A stretch of 6,330 nt of DNA from Treponema sp. (GTDB taxonomy: Bacteria > Spirochaetota > Spirochaetia > Treponematales > Breznakiellaceae). Positions 5,628 through 6,330 of this stretch are shown piece after piece. The DNA lies in contig JAITHH010000286.1 of the NCBI GenBank assembly GCA_031280065.1, positions 1-6,330 of the forward strand, written 5' to 3'. Positions within the stretch are counted from its first letter, which is position 1, and each line of letters opens with the position of its first letter. The translations under genes were made by a program, and so were the position numbers. The notes beneath the pieces were generated by a model that saw only the letters and a program-made list of their open reading frames with translations, was not told where the DNA came from and did no database searches.

Positions 5628-6151
5628 GCGCCTGGGTTCGGAAGTTCCAGGGATGAATTTCCCGCCGCAAAGTCACTCCCTGGAAACGCCAGGGATGAAT
5701 TTCCCGCCATAAAGTCACTCCCTGGAAGTTCCAAAACCGAATTTATCGTTTCCAAACCTGGGTTTGGAAGCGCCAAACCTGGGTTTAGAAGTTCCAAACC
5801 CCGGCTTGGAAGTTCCAGGGATGAATTTCCCGTTGTAAAGTCACTCCCTGGAAGTTCCAAACCCGAATTTATCGTTTCCAAACCTGGGTTTGGAGCATAA
5901 AACCTGGGTTTAGAAGTTCCAAACCCGGGTTTATCGTTTCCAAATCTGGGTTTAGAAGTTCCAAACCCGAATTTATCATTTCCAAACCGCTCCCTGGAAA
6001 CGCTAAACCCGAATTTATTGCTTCCAGACCTGGGTTTGGAAGTGCTAAACCCGAATTTATTGCTTCCAAACCTGGGTTTGGAAGTTCTACACCCGAATTT
6101 ATTGCTTCCAAACCTGGGTTTGGCAGTGCTAAACCACTCTTTGGAAGTGCT
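5628..6151. repeat. 21-bp tandem repeat array, 25 units (array 2)
   Basis: Twenty-five consecutive units can be laid out from 5628; all are 21 bp except the one at 5880-5899 (20 bp). Type A is AAACCTGGGTTT plus GGAAGTTCC; type B is AAACCCGAATTT plus ATCGTTTCC or ATTGCTTCC. In the right part (about 5921-6130) A and B largely alternate, giving a 42-bp higher-order repeat. A third 42-bp module (starts 5649, 5691, 5817) begins AGGGATGAATTT and ends with a TCCCTGG segment. Each B-to-A junction forms an inverted repeat with 10-bp arms, for example CTTCCAAACC (6063-6072) and GGTTTGGAAG (6075-6084). Long open frames on both strands (for example 5462-6259 minus) follow from the 3-divisible period and are not accepted as genes. 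Confidence 0.92.
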
Positions 6152-6160
6152 GCCCATGCT

Positions 6161-6179
6161 GCGGGGGTTCCACCCCCGC
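6161..6179. repeat. GC hairpin at the right edge of array 2
   Basis: GCGGGGG-TTCCA-CCCCCGC is a perfect 7-bp stem with a 5-nt loop. It lies 9 bp after the last 21-bp unit and belongs to the same GC-rich module as the repeat at 5514-5580. Confidence 0.75.
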
Positions 6180-6188
6180 AATGCCCCC

Positions 6189-6237
6189 GCTGGGGGGACA
6201 CGTCCCCCCAAACCCCCCGGTTGGCTTGGCTGTGCGC
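6189..6237. repeat. 49-bp GC-rich hairpin repeat, copy 2
   Basis: Aligns without gaps to 2921-2969 at 42 of 49 positions. The first stem is kept: the inner pair that is A-T in copy 1 (2926 with 2939) is G-C here (6194 with 6207), a compensatory change. The last 19 bp (6219-6237) are the inverted partner of 5594-5612. The copy lies 47 bp before the probable recG start, not after a gene, which argues against a simple terminator role for the family. Confidence 0.8.
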
Positions 6238-6269
6238 CCGCCCCGGTGTTCCCTAACAATGCCCGCTTT

Positions 6270-6278
6270 TGCTATGCT
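6270..6278 (+). promoter_or_regulatory. Candidate extended -10 of the recG promoter, possibly leaderless
   Basis: TGC-TATGCT is an extended -10-like element (TGn plus 4 of 6 to TATAAT). It ends 6 nt before the ATG at 6285 (intervening AAACCC), with no Shine-Dalgarno site. Only a weak -35 candidate, TTCCCT at 6249-6254, is visible; extended -10 promoters can do without a good one. Confidence 0.45.
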
Positions 6279-6284
6279 AAACCC

Positions 6285-6330
6285 ATGTTTCTCCGGGAAT
6301 TAACCGACCCCATCAACCGGCTCAAAGGCG
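6285..6330 (+). CDS. recG: Probable ATP-dependent DNA helicase RecG, N-terminal fragment
   Basis: Fifteen codons are visible before the window ends, reading MFLRELTDPINRLKG. This matches the start of RecG, where an ...L.PI..LKG segment leads into the GVG motif of the wedge domain. RecG is a superfamily 2 helicase that remodels stalled forks and branched DNA. The call rests on 15 residues, so it is a recognition rather than a proof. The frame stays open upstream, with a GTG at 6246, but the ATG gives the family-like N-terminus. Divergent from def. Confidence 0.6.
   Translation, partial: MFLRELTDPINRLKG

Larger units (their letters stand above)
5594..6237. mobile_element. Candidate non-autonomous element: repeat array bracketed by inverted 19-bp ends
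   Basis: GCGCGTAGCCAAGCCAACC at 5594-5612 is the inverted match, 17 of 19, of GGTTGGCTTGGCTGTGCGC at 6219-6237. Just inside each end lies a G/C-run block, and between them the 524-bp tandem array. No transposase is encoded and I see no target-site duplication at the outer edges, so mobility is only inferred. The alternative is two independent insertions of the same GC-rich repeat in opposite orientation. Confidence 0.35.

Noticed and set aside
5594..6151. CRISPR array
   Set aside because: Units are directly adjacent 21-bp tandem repeats with no unique spacers, and no cas gene is present.
5462..6259. Minus-strand open frame of 265 codons across array 2
   Set aside because: Composed of 21-bp repeats that keep many frames open on both strands, ends in GC homopolymer hairpins, overlaps the start of def, and shows no recognisable domain or clear ribosome binding site.

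Overview
The window holds four complete chromosomal genes, the first codons of a fifth, and two long intergenic stretches packed with structured repeats. The GC content is high (roughly 60%). The minus-strand order def - fmt - membrane PASTA protein resembles the arrangement I recall from treponemes, so a Treponema-like spirochaete (perhaps gut-associated) is my best guess. This is an inference from gene content, not a proof.

Layout. 50-1270 (+): NCS2 uracil permease with a strong Shine-Dalgarno site. 1264-2211 (-): YhfZ-family transcriptional regulator, convergent with the permease and overlapping its end by 7 bp. 2212-2977: no gene; it contains a degenerate 21-bp tandem array, two copies of a roughly 110-130-bp palindromic (REP/MITE-like) repeat, and a 49-bp GC-rich hairpin repeat. 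2978-5471 (-): a tight operon transcribed def -> fmt -> PASTA protein, with a 2-nt gap and then a 1-nt TAATG overlap. 5472-6284: no convincing gene; it contains GC-rich hairpins and a second, 25-unit, 21-bp-period array bracketed by 19-bp inverted repeats, one of which lies inside a second copy of the 49-bp repeat. 6285-end (+): first 15 codons of a probable recG, divergent from def.

Genes together. Def and Fmt are the two enzymes of the N-formylmethionine cycle: Fmt formylates initiator Met-tRNA and Def removes the formyl group from new proteins. The third product is a membrane-anchored protein with three PASTA-like repeats and no kinase domain. The permease and the YhfZ regulator are separate units that meet tail to tail.

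Most notable signals. (1) Two arrays with unrelated consensus sequences share a 21-bp period and the same plan: a 9-bp 4-1-4 dyad followed by a 12-bp segment. (2) The larger array sits inside inverted GC-rich ends, as a non-autonomous mobile element might. (3) The 49-bp repeat shows a compensatory A-T to G-C change in its stem. (4) Three genes have a -10-like hexamer exactly 6 nt before ATG and no clear Shine-Dalgarno site, suggesting leaderless mRNAs.
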